Part shown: positions 63,519-64,000 of the stretch, piece by piece
How positions within the stretch are numbered: position 1 is the stretch's first letter
Layout of the letters: each line of letters starts with the position of its first letter
DNA from: Alitabrizicola rongguiensis
GTDB lineage: Bacteria; Pseudomonadota; Alphaproteobacteria; Rhodobacterales; Rhodobacteraceae
DNA: 64,000 nt
NCBI RefSeq assembly: GCF_021491355.1
Contig: NZ_JAKENF010000005.1
Span: 62,001 to 126,000, forward strand
Direction: 5' to 3'
Made by a program: the position numbers and the translations under genes
Notes under the pieces: generated by a model
What the model saw: the letters and a program-made list of their open reading frames with translations, nothing else
Databases searched by the model: none
What the model was told of the DNA's origin: nothing

Positions 63519-64000
63519 ATGGCCGTGACTCTAGGAAACGACATGACCGCCGTGGTCGAGGCCGACCGCGCCCATGTCTGGCACCACCTGATCCAGCACA
63601 AGCAGTTCGAGTCGATCGACCCGCGCGTGATGGTCGAAGGCAAGGGCATGAAGGTCTGGGATGCCAAGGGCAAGGAGCATCTCGATGCCGTGTCGGGCGG
63701 CGTCTGGACGGTCAACGTCGGCTACGGCCGCGAGTCGATCGCCAATGCCGTGCGCGACCAGTTGATCCAGATGTGCTACTTCGCCGGCGCCTCTGGCTCG
63801 ATCCCCGGCGCGCTGTTCGCCCAGAAGCTCATCGAGAAGATGCCGGGCATGAGCCGGGTCTACTATGCCAACTCGGGGTCGGAAGCGAACGAGAAGGTCT
63901 TCAAGATGGTCCGCCAGATCGCGGCGCGCCATCACGGAGGCAAGAAATACAAGGTCCTCTACCGCGAGCGCGACTATCACGGCACCACCATCACCGCACT
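63519..64000 (+). CDS. tpa: Class III aminotransferase, probably taurine-pyruvate aminotransferase (3' end outside window)
   Basis: The first 160 residues are present. HHLIQHKQFE, then VWDAKGKEHLDAVSGGVWTVNVGYGRESI, YYANSGSEANEKVFKMVRQIAARHHGGKKYK and RDYHGTT show the fold-type I class III core, with the SGSEAN phosphate loop and YHG segment. The phrasing is very like Rhodobacterales taurine-pyruvate aminotransferases, which start taurine degradation by making sulfoacetaldehyde. The catalytic Lys lies beyond the edge. Other omega-aminotransferases cannot be excluded. The start has AGGAGG five bases upstream. Confidence 0.75.
   Translation, partial: MAVTLGNDMTAVVEADRAHVWHHLIQHKQFESIDPRVMVEGKGMKVWDAKGKEHLDAVSGGVWTVNVGYGRESIANAVRDQLIQMCYFAGASGSIPGALFAQKLIEKMPGMSRVYYANSGSEANEKVFKMVRQIAARHHGGKKYKVLYRERDYHGTTITA

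Overview
This window is high-G+C DNA packed almost end to end with protein genes. It looks like the chromosome of an alphaproteobacterium of the Rhodobacterales (Rhodobacteraceae/Roseobacter/Paracoccus type). The pointers are a VPLPA-CTERM sorting tail, a ThuA/ThuB pair, a UPF0314/DUF2585 protein, a probable taurine-pyruvate aminotransferase, many solute ABC importers and heavy use of ATGA stop/start overlaps. I saw no rRNA, tRNA, CRISPR array, insertion sequence or phage gene. The species cannot be named from the sequence alone.

Layout. 1-3018 (-): a very large VWA-domain protein running off the left edge. 3205-6600: a PLP enzyme of the SHMT-like fold, a divergent LysR regulator and an enolase-superfamily dehydratase. 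6923-10949 (+): a complete polyamine-type ABC importer. 11047-15112 (+): a translationally coupled trio of Tat-exported vanadium-haloperoxidase-like protein, secreted VCBS/ASPIC-UnbV propeller and iron-type alcohol dehydrogenase with altered metal ligands. 15198-18323: DUF502 protein, ThuB/ThuA-like sugar genes, and a small secreted protein with two cysteine-rich repeats. 18327-25536: lipoprotein hydrolase, cyclic-nucleotide-binding protein, metallophosphoesterase, VPLPA-CTERM protein, DUF3307 protein, and a CHASE2 adenylate/guanylate cyclase downstream of a FecR-domain protein. 26066-30087 (+): sulfate ABC importer (Sbp-CysT-CysW-CysA) followed by an Lrp/AsnC regulator.

30120-32686 (-): a secreted protein with 24 tandem TDTGGG-type repeats and a membrane-anchored LytR_C-type protein. 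32878-40893: a membrane-lipid neighbourhood (EEP phosphatase/nuclease, DUF1345, MprF, ExeA-like ATPase, then a coupled plsC-cdsA-CDP-alcohol transferase operon whose last enzyme has a changed catalytic motif). 40890-49957: MaoC-like protein, then a LacI-controlled sugar/polyol importer with two different ATPases, a 62-residue membrane protein and a fused dihydroxyacetone-type kinase; two identical 16-bp palindromes precede it. 49961-51637: EamA exporter and DUF2585 protein. 51650-58268 (-): the transglutaminase / circularly permuted ATP-grasp-alpha-E / transglutaminase-DUF2126 operon, a predicted but biochemically obscure peptide-modifying system. 58420-63267 (-): NAD(P)H quinone-reductase-like flavoprotein and an AttEFGH-like ABC export set ending in a secreted CrtC/AttH lipocalin-like protein. 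63519-64000 (+): start of a class III aminotransferase.

The strongest candidates for unstudied biology are the haloperoxidase-propeller-dehydrogenase operon, the plsC-cdsA-variant transferase operon, the VWA/HYDIN-repeat protein, and a 5-kb cluster holding a cyclic-nucleotide maker, a sensor and a possible hydrolase. Positions, motifs and repeats were read by eye; family assignments rest on recognised motifs, not on database searches.
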